Of a stretch of DNA of 5,280 nt, positions 1 through 5,237 are shown piece after piece. A program made the translations under genes and the position numbers. Origin of the DNA: Thermoplasmata archaeon (GTDB taxonomy: Archaea > Thermoplasmatota > E2 > UBA202 > JdFR-43); contig JAGGWA010000117.1 in assembly GCA_021157745.1 (NCBI GenBank), forward strand, positions 1 through 5,280. The letters are read 5' to 3'. The stretch's first letter is position 1, and every line of letters begins with the position of its first letter. Below the pieces are notes generated by a model, which was not told the DNA's origin, searched no databases, and was given only the letters and a program-made list of their open reading frames with translations.

Positions 1-58
1 CATCCAAAATTTTTTAAACGTTGGTTTTATATATGTGCTCGGATATTAGGGTGCAAAA
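1..58 (+). promoter_or_regulatory. Probable operon promoter and short leader upstream of uL3
   Basis: This AT-rich stretch contains two archaeal TATA-box-like elements: a T/A run at about 10-19 (TTTTTTAAA) and TTTATATAT at about 26-34. Archaeal transcription usually starts about 25 nt downstream of the TATA centre. The first box would therefore give a leader of roughly 20 nt that keeps the Shine-Dalgarno-like GGGTG at 49-53, while the second would give an almost leaderless mRNA. The retained GGGTG favours the first box, but this is inference. No clear purine-rich BRE is obvious. Alternatively, frame 1 is open from base 1 to the TAG at 70-72, so part of this stretch could be the tail of an upstream gene; nothing in it looks like a known protein end. 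Confidence 0.45.
49..53 (+). promoter_or_regulatory. Shine-Dalgarno site for uL3
   Basis: GGGTG lies 5 nt before the ATG at 59. It pairs with the CACC(U) part of the archaeal 16S rRNA 3' end and supports this start. The same GGTG-N-AAAA-ATGG arrangement recurs before uL2. Confidence 0.6.
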
Positions 59-1048
59 ATGGCTCAGCATAGCAAACCAAAGCGTGGATCACATGCATTC
101 TCGCCTCGAAAGAGAGCTCGTAGTATAGTGCCAACTATAAGAAGTTGGCCTTCCGATAATGGAGCAAGCAAGCCTTACTTACAGGGCTTTGCTGGCTACA
201 AAGCGGGAATGACCCATGTTCTTGTTGTTGATTATCGCCCCACTTCTACAACAGCGGGTCAGCAAGTTTTTGTTCCTGTCACTGTTGTTGAAACACCTCC
301 AATGAAAATTTTTGCTTTACGCTTATATCAAAAGACACCATATGGGATGAAAAGCTTGACAGAGATATGGGCTGATGGCGATGCCATAAAAGAATTGCAG
401 GATGTTGTTCCAATTCCAAAGAAAAAGAAGGAGAAAGAAATAAAGGAATATGATGATGTTCGCGTTTTAGCAATGACGGAGCCCTGGAAAATTACAGGAG
501 TGCCGCAGAAGAAGCCGCATATAATGGAAATACGCGTCGGCGGATCAAACTTGGAGGATCGCTTTAAATATGCTAACGAGTTGCTCGGAAAAGAAGTAAG
601 CATAAAAGATGTTTTCAAGGAAGGAGACATGATGGATGCCATTGCTGTTACAAAAGGAAAAGGATTTCAGGGAGCCGTTAAAAGGTGGGGAGTCAAGTTA
701 CTGCATCATAAAAACAGGAAGCATCGCCGCATGATTGGAACACTTGGCCCATGGCTTTCTTGGGTTCGCCCTACTGTTCCGCAAGCTGGACAGATGGGCT
801 TTCATAAGAGAACGGAATATAACAAGCGTATATTGAAGATTGGAGAAGATGGCAGCGAAATCACACCGCAAGGAGGCTTTCCTCATTATGGTATTGTAAG
901 AAATGAATATGTTATTGTTCATGGTAGTTTGCCAGGTAGTGTAAAGCGTATTATAAGAATGAGGCATGCTATAAGATACATCAAAGGTGTGAAAGTTGAG
1001 AAGCCAGAAATAACTTACATCTCAACGACAAGCAAGCAGGGGGTATGA
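59..1048 (+). CDS. rpl3: 50S ribosomal protein uL3 (archaeal L3)
   Basis: This is large-subunit protein uL3, which binds 23S rRNA early in assembly and sends a loop (the tryptophan finger) toward the peptidyl-transferase centre. The 329-residue length fits archaeal L3. The N-terminus has the expected basic RGSxAFSPRKRA signature (residues about 10-20). The core shows VTKGKGFQG (about 197-205) and RWGVK. The finger contains GTLGPW, with Trp at residue 232, followed by TVPQAGQMGFHKRTEYNKR (239-257) and GGFPHYGIVR. A lysine/glutamate-rich stretch near residues 120-128 lies in a region that varies among archaea. The finger tip reads PWLSWVRP rather than the usual PW(N/H)PxRV. The ATG at 59 has a Shine-Dalgarno sequence and gives the family-typical N-terminus. 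The stop overlaps the ATGATG of uL4. It is the first gene of the operon in this window. Confidence 0.98.
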   Translation: MAQHSKPKRGSHAFSPRKRARSIVPTIRSWPSDNGASKPYLQGFAGYKAGMTHVLVVDYRPTSTTAGQQVFVPVTVVETPPMKIFALRLYQKTPYGMKSLTEIWADGDAIKELQDVVPIPKKKKEKEIKEYDDVRVLAMTEPWKITGVPQKKPHIMEIRVGGSNLEDRFKYANELLGKEVSIKDVFKEGDMMDAIAVTKGKGFQGAVKRWGVKLLHHKNRKHRRMIGTLGPWLSWVRPTVPQAGQMGFHKRTEYNKRILKIGEDGSEITPQGGFPHYGIVRNEYVIVHGSLPGSVKRIIRMRHAIRYIKGVKVEKPEITYISTTSKQGV

Positions 1049-1809
1049 TGAAGGGAAAGGTTTATGGTATAGATGGTAGCATCATAGAAGAAATTGATTT
1101 ACCAAAAATATTTGAATTTGAATATCGTCCAGATTTAATAAAGAAGGCTTTCCTTGTAATGCGTGCTAATAGACGCCAGCCATATGGGGCTAAGCCAACA
1201 GCTGGAAAAGATTATGTGGCAGAAAGTTTCGGGCCAGGCCGTGGTATGGCTCGAGTGCCGCGTTTAGCATCTGGCAGGGCGGCGAGAGCGCCAGGCACAT
1301 ATCATGGACGACGAGCACATCCTCCAAAGGCTGAAAAAATATGGACTCGCAGAATCAATAAAAAGGAAAAGCTACTCGCTCGCTTGTCCGCGATAGCAGC
1401 CACAGCAAACATTGATTTGGTGAAGCAACGAGGTCATCGCTATGAAGGCGAGCTGCCAATAATAGTTGAAAACAAATTTGAGGAATTGAAGAAAGTGAAA
1501 GAAGTTATTGCTACTTTGGAAAAACTCGGAATTGGAGACGATTTGAAAAGAGCCAAGGAAGGAAAGCATATTAGAGCTGGCAAAGGAAAAATGAGGGGAA
1601 GGAAATATAAAGTGCCTAAATCATTGTTAATTGTGGCAGGAAATAAAGAAAATATTGAAAAAGCAGCCTCAAATTTGGTGGGCGTTGATGTTGTTACGGC
1701 AGATGAAATAAATGTTGAGCATCTCGCTCCAGGTGGGCATGCTGGACGACTAACGTTATATACTTTGAATGCAATAAATATACTGGGTGAGAAATATGAA
1801 TCCATATGA
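1045..1809 (+). CDS. rpl4: 50S ribosomal protein uL4 (archaeal L4, L4e/L1e type)
   Basis: uL4 is a primary 23S rRNA-binding protein. Its extended loop forms part of the exit-tunnel constriction together with uL22. The protein has 254 residues, normal for archaea. It shows the N-terminal YRPDLIKKA and ANRRQPYG (about 27-49), the tunnel-loop signature GPGRGMARVPR (63-73), GRRAHPPKAEKIW (88-100) and the INKKE...LSAIAATA segment, then the basic GKGKMRGRKYK and a C-terminal HLAPGGHAGRLTLYT, all standard for the archaeal/eukaryotic family. The start is ambiguous. ATG at 1045 overlaps the uL3 stop by 4 nt (ATGA). The adjacent ATG at 1048 would remove one Met and sits 4 nt after the GGGGGT run (1039-1044), a better ribosome-binding distance. 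The 3' end overlaps uL23. Confidence 0.97.
   Translation: MMKGKVYGIDGSIIEEIDLPKIFEFEYRPDLIKKAFLVMRANRRQPYGAKPTAGKDYVAESFGPGRGMARVPRLASGRAARAPGTYHGRRAHPPKAEKIWTRRINKKEKLLARLSAIAATANIDLVKQRGHRYEGELPIIVENKFEELKKVKEVIATLEKLGIGDDLKRAKEGKHIRAGKGKMRGRKYKVPKSLLIVAGNKENIEKAASNLVGVDVVTADEINVEHLAPGGHAGRLTLYTLNAINILGEKYESI
1785..1790 (+). promoter_or_regulatory. Shine-Dalgarno site that fixes the uL23 start
   Basis: GGGTGA lies inside the uL4 coding sequence, 5 nt before the ATG at 1796. Its position supports ATG 1796 over the in-frame GTG at 1787, which lies within this site. Confidence 0.7.
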
Positions 1810-2053
1810 GATAATATTGCATCCCTATGTTACAGAAAAAACCCTTGCCATGATTGAAAATAATAATGCATTGCAATTCGCAGTCAAAATGGATGCCAAC
1901 AAAAAGCAGATAAAAGAAGCAGTAGAAAAAATATTTGATGTTAAGGTTGAAAAGGTGACCACCAAGATTGGCAAAAGAGGGAAGATTGCAACAGTGAAGC
2001 TTAAGCCTGAATATAATGCTGAAGATATAGGAATGAGGATAGGTATATTCTGA
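1796..2053 (+). CDS. rpl23: 50S ribosomal protein uL23
   Basis: uL23 sits at the polypeptide exit of the large subunit and is a docking point for the signal recognition particle and other exit-site factors. The protein is 85 residues, usual for archaeal L23. It begins MNPYEIILHPYVTEKT, with the conserved TEK at residues 13-15. It continues with the NKKQIKEAVEKIFDVKVEKV helix-strand unit (about 36-55) and a basic loop (KIGKRGK) that contacts rRNA. I chose ATG 1796 because GGGTGA lies 5 nt upstream and the protein then starts as the family does. The longer frame from GTG 1787 would add only three residues. It overlaps the end of uL4 by 14 nt and is followed after 9 nt by uL2, so translational coupling is likely. 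Confidence 0.97.
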   Translation: MNPYEIILHPYVTEKTLAMIENNNALQFAVKMDANKKQIKEAVEKIFDVKVEKVTTKIGKRGKIATVKLKPEYNAEDIGMRIGIF

Positions 2054-2057
2054 GGTG
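2052..2057 (+). promoter_or_regulatory. Shine-Dalgarno site for uL2
   Basis: GAGGTG begins within the uL23 stop codon TGA (2051-2053) and ends 5 nt before the uL2 ATG at 2063. It is a strong match to the archaeal anti-Shine-Dalgarno sequence and couples termination to reinitiation. Confidence 0.75.
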
Positions 2058-2062
2058 TAAAA

Positions 2063-2767
2063 ATGGGAAAGAGATTAAGGCATCAGAGGCGTGGTGCAGG
2101 AAAACCCCATTATTTGAGCCCCTCCTTCAAACACAAGGGGCCGGTTAGTTATCCAAAGCCTGGAGAATATGAAGGTGTTGTTAAAGACATTATTCACAAT
2201 CCTGGAACAACGGCTCCTCTTGCTTTAGTTGAATTATATGATGGAAGCATGGCAAAGCTCATTGCTTATGAAGGAATGATGGTCGGAGAAAAAATTAAAT
2301 TTACTAATGAGACGATTGTAAAGCCAGGCAATGTTTTGCCATTGGGGGCGATTCCGCAGGGAGCGCCCATCTACAATATTGAAGCCCAGCCAGGAGATGG
2401 AGGAAAATTTGTAAGGGCAGCTGGAAGTTATGCTACGATAGTCTCGCATGAAAAAAATGGAGTTATAGTTCGCCTCCCGTCTGGAAAACATAAAATGTTC
2501 CTCGCAAACTGCAGGGCTACGATAGGAGTTGCTGCTGGCGGTGGCAGAGATGACAAGCCTTTCGTTAAAGCGGGCAAAAAATATCATGCTTTAAGGGCAA
2601 GAGCAAAGATATATCCGATCACGAGTGGCGTTGCAATGAACCCCGTAAACCATCCGCATGGCGGCGGCAGCCACCAGCATGTTGGCAGGCCCAAGACAGT
2701 AGCAAGAGGAGCACCACCTGGCAGGAAAGTTGGTTCAATAGCTGCTCGCAGAACGGGTAAGAGGTGA
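2063..2767 (+). CDS. rpl2: 50S ribosomal protein uL2
   Basis: uL2 is one of the most conserved large-subunit proteins. It is needed for subunit association and lies close to the peptidyl-transferase centre. The 234-residue length matches archaeal L2. The N-terminus [15 protein letters not shown] and an OB-fold/SH3-like body are followed by [20 protein letters not shown]. Next comes the hallmark [11 protein letters not shown] at residues 192-202, containing the conserved histidines H197 and H199. The basic [27 protein letters not shown] tail follows from about residue 208. The ATG at 2063 has GAGGTG 5 nt upstream. The stop codon lies inside the ribosome-binding site of uS19, only 4 nt before that gene. 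Nothing about the protein looks degraded or unusual. Confidence 0.98.
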   Translation: MGKRLRHQRRGAGKPHYLSPSFKHKGPVSYPKPGEYEGVVKDIIHNPGTTAPLALVELYDGSMAKLIAYEGMMVGEKIKFTNETIVKPGNVLPLGAIPQGAPIYNIEAQPGDGGKFVRAAGSYATIVSHEKNGVIVRLPSGKHKMFLANCRATIGVAAGGGRDDKPFVKAGKKYHALRARAKIYPITSGVAMNPVNHPHGGGSHQHVGRPKTVARGAPPGRKVGSIAARRTGKR

Positions 2768-2769
2768 TC
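2761..2769 (+). promoter_or_regulatory. Nine-base Shine-Dalgarno match spanning the uL2 stop, serving uS19
   Basis: GAGGTGATC is the exact complement of GATCACCTC, the usual 3' end of archaeal 16S rRNA. The uL2 stop TGA (2765-2767) is embedded in it, and the uS19 ATG follows at 2772. It is the longest such match I see in the window and implies efficient reinitiation. Confidence 0.8.
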
Positions 2770-2771
2770 AA

Positions 2772-3194
2772 ATGGTGAGGAGAAAGAGAAGGAAGATTGA
2801 GATTGAAAGCAAAAAGGAATTCCTTTATCGAGGCATCAAGGTAGAGGATTTAAAGAAAATGAGCATCGAGGAGATTTTACCATATCTTCCATCTCGCGCA
2901 AGAAGAAGTTTAAAGCGCGGCTTAACGCCTATGCAATATCGCTTACTCCAAAAAATAAGGAAAAATGAGAATGGGAAGGTTATAAGAACCCATTGTAGGG
3001 ATATGATCATATTGCCTGAATTTATCGGTCATACCATAGCTGTTCACAATGGAAAGGAATTTGTTCCAGTAAAAATACAGCCTGAGATGGTTGGACATTA
3101 TCTGGGGGAATTTGCTTTAACAAGAAAGGAAGTTAAGCATACTGGACCAGGTGTTGGAGCAACTCGCTCTTCAAAATATCTACCGTTGAAGTAA
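2772..3194 (+). CDS. rps19: 30S ribosomal protein uS19 (archaeal S19, eukaryotic S15 type)
   Basis: uS19 lies in the head of the small subunit, near the A-site tRNA and the bridge to the large subunit. The 140 residues include an N-terminal extension of about 55 residues typical of archaea and eukaryotes (YRGI...VEDLKKM...[16 protein letters not shown]). The conserved core carries [15 protein letters not shown] (72-86), [26 protein letters not shown], and the terminal [12 protein letters not shown] (129-140). The ATG at 2772 follows a very strong ribosome-binding site. The stop is a TAA at 3192-3194, and uL22 begins 12 nt later. The protein is intact and unambiguous. Confidence 0.98.
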   Translation: MVRRKRRKIEIESKKEFLYRGIKVEDLKKMSIEEILPYLPSRARRSLKRGLTPMQYRLLQKIRKNENGKVIRTHCRDMIILPEFIGHTIAVHNGKEFVPVKIQPEMVGHYLGEFALTRKEVKHTGPGVGATRSSKYLPLK

Positions 3195-3206
3195 TGAAAT
3201 GATAAT

Positions 3207-3647
3207 ATGAAATACTCGAGATATTTGGACCCGGAAAAAACGGCACGCGCCTATGGACGTGATTTGCATTGCTCGCCAAAGCATGCTGAAAATGTAGCTC
3301 GTGCCATAAAAGGAATGAAGGTGAAGGAAGCCCAGAAGCTGCTGGAAGAAGTGATAGCGTTGAAAAGACCGATACCATTCAAAACCCACAATACGGAAAG
3401 AGCCCACAAAAGTGGCATTGGACCAGGAGGTTATCCTGTGAAAGCAAGCCAGAAAATTCTGGAAGTTCTAAAGAATGCAATGAACAATGCTGAATATAAG
3501 GGTCTCGATCCAGATAACATGGTGATAGCTCATATTTCAACATATAAGGGGCGTGTTATTGAAAATTACATGCCCCGCGCTATGGGAAGAAGCTCTGCAT
3601 GGAATGAAAGGACAACGAATGTGGAGATAATAATTGAGGAAAGATAA
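3207..3647 (+). CDS. rpl22: 50S ribosomal protein uL22
   Basis: uL22 lines the nascent-chain exit tunnel with uL4 through a long beta-hairpin and contacts most 23S rRNA domains. The 146 residues fit archaeal L22. The sequence opens with YSRYLDPEKTARAYGRDL. The helical region SPKHAENVARAIKGMKVKEAQKLLEEV (about 23-49) and ALKRPIPFK follow, then PVKASQKILEVLKNAMNNAEYKGLD. The beta-hairpin STYKGRVIENYMPRAMGRSS and terminal TTNVEIIIEE complete it. The start at 3207 is forced: an in-frame TGA lies at 3195-3197 and no other start occurs between. No convincing Shine-Dalgarno sequence precedes it, so initiation probably depends on ribosomes finishing uS19 12 nt upstream. The stop at 3645-3647 is separated from uS3 by one base. 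Confidence 0.97.
   Translation: MKYSRYLDPEKTARAYGRDLHCSPKHAENVARAIKGMKVKEAQKLLEEVIALKRPIPFKTHNTERAHKSGIGPGGYPVKASQKILEVLKNAMNNAEYKGLDPDNMVIAHISTYKGRVIENYMPRAMGRSSAWNERTTNVEIIIEER
3636..3640 (+). promoter_or_regulatory. Shine-Dalgarno site that fixes the uS3 start
   Basis: GAGGA within the last codons of uL22 lies 8 nt before the ATG at 3649. This supports ATG 3649 over the in-frame TTG at 3634, which would add five residues foreign to the family. Confidence 0.65.
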
Positions 3648-3648
3648 C

Positions 3649-4533
3649 ATGGCGATAGAAAGAAAATTTGTACAGGAGAATCAAAAGAGGGTGCTGCTAA
3701 AAGAATTTTTGATGAAGGAAAGCGAGAGAGCCGGCTTTGGTGGAATAAAGATACAGCGCACTCCTTTAGGCACACTTATAACACTCGAGGTAGAGCGCCC
3801 GGGTTTAATCATAGGGAGAGGCGGAAAGAGGATAAAGGAACTTACAGAAACAATAGCCAATAAATTCGGACTCGAGAATCCACAGATCGAGATAGAGGAA
3901 GTTAGCGATAATGCCGCCCTTAATGCGCAGCTCATGGCTCAGAAGGTGGCGGCTGCCTTGGAGCGGGGCTGGCATTTTAGACGTGTTGGCCATTCTACTG
4001 TGCGCCGTATAATGGATGCAGGCGCCAGAGGATGCCAAGTCATCATATCTGGCAAGCTTACTGGAGACCGCCATAGAACGGAGAAGTTCACAATGGGTTA
4101 CATAAAATATTGTGGCGAGGTTGCGAGCCGTGTTATGGATGAGGGGATGGCTACGGCTAAGACAAAGCCTGGCATCATTGGCGTAAAAGTTCGCATTATG
4201 CCTCCAAATGCTCGCCTGCCAGATGAGATTGATATTTTGGAGGAGGCAAAAGAAGAGGCGAAGGAAACAAGAACGAAGGCTGAGATTGAGAAGGAAGAAA
4301 TGCTTGAAAAACTGGAAAGTGTGAGCGTGGATGATCTGGGCTTGAATAAGCTTGTTCTTGAAGAGCTTAAAAAAGCTGGAATCAAGAATGCCCGCCAGCT
4401 GTATGAAATGGATATCAATGATATGATTGAGATAAAAGGGATAGGTATAAAAAGGGCTGAGAAATTAAAGGAAATGGTGAAGGAGGTGCTTAAGAAATAT
4501 GAAAGCGAAGGAGATAAGAGCGATGAGCAGTGA
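3649..4533 (+). CDS. rps3: 30S ribosomal protein uS3 with C-terminal helix-hairpin-helix-like extension
   Basis: uS3 forms part of the mRNA entry channel in the small-subunit head. The start at ATG 3649 gives the archaeal N-terminus MAIERKFV and 294 residues. Residues about 20-90 form a type II KH domain with the GRGG loop at 56-59. The second domain includes RALERGWHFRR-like ALERGWHFRRVGHSTVRR, GCQVIISGKLTGDR and GVIGVKVRIMPP-like IGVKVRIMPP, ending near PDEIDI (191-196). The typical archaeal core stops there. A further roughly 97 residues follow: a strongly charged Glu/Lys/Ala helix, probably coiled coil (about 197-223), then a unit with LVLEELKKAGIKNARQLYEM and IKGIGIKRAEKL (hairpin G264-I-G266), resembling the helix-hairpin-helix fold of RNA polymerase alpha C-terminal domains. 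The extension ends in an acidic tail. The last 35 nt also encode the start of uL29. Confidence 0.97.
   Translation: MAIERKFVQENQKRVLLKEFLMKESERAGFGGIKIQRTPLGTLITLEVERPGLIIGRGGKRIKELTETIANKFGLENPQIEIEEVSDNAALNAQLMAQKVAAALERGWHFRRVGHSTVRRIMDAGARGCQVIISGKLTGDRHRTEKFTMGYIKYCGEVASRVMDEGMATAKTKPGIIGVKVRIMPPNARLPDEIDILEEAKEEAKETRTKAEIEKEEMLEKLESVSVDDLGLNKLVLEELKKAGIKNARQLYEMDINDMIEIKGIGIKRAEKLKEMVKEVLKKYESEGDKSDEQ
4482..4488 (+). promoter_or_regulatory. Shine-Dalgarno site for uL29 inside uS3
   Basis: GGAGGTG lies 10 nt before the ATG at 4499, within the codons for the uS3 C-terminal extension. It supports the upstream uL29 start over the in-frame ATG at 4523, which has only a weaker AAGGAG (4508-4513). 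Confidence 0.65.
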
Positions 4534-4696
4534 GGAAAGAAGGAAGAAATTGAAGGAATTGAGGAATGAGTTGATGGAAGAGTATGGACGCTCCTCTATG
4601 GGTGGCTCGCCTCCGTCACCAGGGCGAATAAAGTATTTGCGCCGTACAGTTGCGAGATTGCTTACGATTATGAGGGAGGAAAGAGAAATAGAATGA
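4499..4696 (+). CDS. rpl29: 50S ribosomal protein uL29
   Basis: uL29 is a small two-helix protein near the exit tunnel, adjacent to uL23 and part of the signal recognition particle landing area. The 65 residues begin MKAKEIRAMSSEER, the family's first-helix signature (K-x-EIR-x-MS-x-EE), followed by KKLKELRNELM. A Gly/Ser/Pro-rich turn at about 30-41 follows, then the second-helix signature GRIKYLRRTVARLLTIMREE (42-61). The family-like N-terminus and the GGAGGTG upstream favour ATG 4499, which makes the gene overlap uS3 by 35 nt. The alternative ATG 4523 would remove the EIR motif. The stop overlaps the aIF1 start by 4 nt (ATGA). Confidence 0.95.
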   Translation: MKAKEIRAMSSEERRKKLKELRNELMEEYGRSSMGGSPPSPGRIKYLRRTVARLLTIMREEREIE

Positions 4697-4992
4697 GTGG
4701 GGATATTTGCCCAGTGTGTGGTTTGCCAAAAGAGCTTTGTGTTTGTGATAAACTTGCAAGAGAGGGGCAGGAAATAAAAATAACGAGTGAGAAACGTCGT
4801 TATGGAAAAATTGTTACTGTTATAAGTGGTTTTGACTCTTCGGTAGACATAAAAGGAATAGCAAGCGATTTGAAAAAGTTATGTGCCACAGGGGGTACAA
4901 CAAAGAAAAATACCATAGAACTGCAGGGTGACCATAAAGAAAAAGTGAAGAAAAAGCTTGAAGAAATGGGATTCAAGGTAGAGATAGAATGA
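4693..4992 (+). CDS. Translation initiation factor aIF1 (SUI1 family)
   Basis: This is the archaeal homologue of eukaryotic eIF1. It binds the small subunit near the P site and promotes accurate start-codon selection. The 99 residues begin with a putative zinc knuckle, CPVCGLPKELCVC, with cysteines at 6, 9, 16 and 18. Such a knuckle is known in many archaeal SUI1 proteins. The SUI1 domain follows: KRRYGKIVTVISGFD (34-48), VDIKGIASDLKKLCATGGT (51-69), the hallmark IELQGDH (75-81), and a C-terminal helix and strand. The length is typical. The start overlaps the uL29 stop, and a GGGAGG lies at 4674-4679, rather far upstream. The ATGA overlap with the RNase P gene suggests tight coupling. Its place in a ribosomal-protein operon is a known archaeal arrangement. 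Confidence 0.96.
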   Translation: MSGDICPVCGLPKELCVCDKLAREGQEIKITSEKRRYGKIVTVISGFDSSVDIKGIASDLKKLCATGGTTKKNTIELQGDHKEKVKKKLEEMGFKVEIE

Positions 4993-5237
4993 GCAAAAAT
5001 TTTTTAAGGCAAGAGTTTATAGGGCTTAAGGCAAAAGTAATCGCCTCTAATGATCCATCGTTGAAAGGAATAGAAGGCGTTATCATAGATGAAACGAAAA
5101 ATATGCTGATCATAGAGACAGCAAAGGGAATAAAAAAGATTGCAAAGGATATAGCAACATTTGAAATCGCTGGAAACATCGTGGAAGGAAAGAAAATAAA
5201 ATATAGGCCAGAGGAAAGGATAGGGAAGATAAAATGA
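4989..5237 (+). CDS. rnp1: Ribonuclease P protein component 1 (Rpp29/Pop4 family)
   Basis: This is the archaeal Rpp29 subunit of RNase P, the ribonucleoprotein that removes the 5' leader of precursor tRNAs. In archaea it pairs with Rpp21 and supports the specificity part of the catalytic RNA. The 82 residues form the Sm-like beta-barrel of the family: EFIGLKAKVI (9-18), SNDPSLKGIEGVIIDETKNMLIIET (20-44), GIKKIAKD (47-54), and the terminal RPEERIGKIK (73-82). The ATG at 4989 overlaps the aIF1 stop as ATGA. The gene's stop likewise overlaps the uS17 start. Both the size and the position between aIF1 and uS17 match the usual archaeal order, supporting the call despite limited sequence length. 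Confidence 0.94.
   Translation: MSKNFLRQEFIGLKAKVIASNDPSLKGIEGVIIDETKNMLIIETAKGIKKIAKDIATFEIAGNIVEGKKIKYRPEERIGKIK

Noticed and set aside
1..72. Open + strand frame running from base 1 to a TAG at 70-72, as a possible tail of an upstream gene
   Set aside because: It is short, has no recognisable protein end, and overlaps promoter-like and ribosome-binding sequences and the start of uL3. Without upstream sequence it cannot be supported.
328..642. Minus-strand frame of 104 codons antisense to uL3
   Set aside because: Its poly-Phe stretch is only the complement of the lysine-rich region of uL3, so it is not a plausible gene.
1787..1795. GTG at 1787 as the start of uL23
   Set aside because: It lies inside the Shine-Dalgarno site that serves ATG 1796, and the family N-terminus begins at the latter.
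1440..1805. Minus-strand frame of 121 codons antisense to uL4
   Set aside because: Its Ser/Phe-rich composition is the reverse-complement shadow of Lys/Glu-rich codons, and it has no motif or ribosome-binding site.
2234..2587. Minus-strand frame of 117 codons antisense to uL2
   Set aside because: It lies fully inside a highly conserved gene, and its translation resembles no protein family.
3634..3648. TTG at 3634 as the start of uS3
   Set aside because: It would add MRKDN before the conserved MAIERKF, and GAGGA is well placed for ATG 3649.
4098..4418. Minus-strand frame of 106 codons antisense to uS3
   Set aside because: It is a low-complexity Ser/Phe-rich shadow of the charged helix coding sequence.
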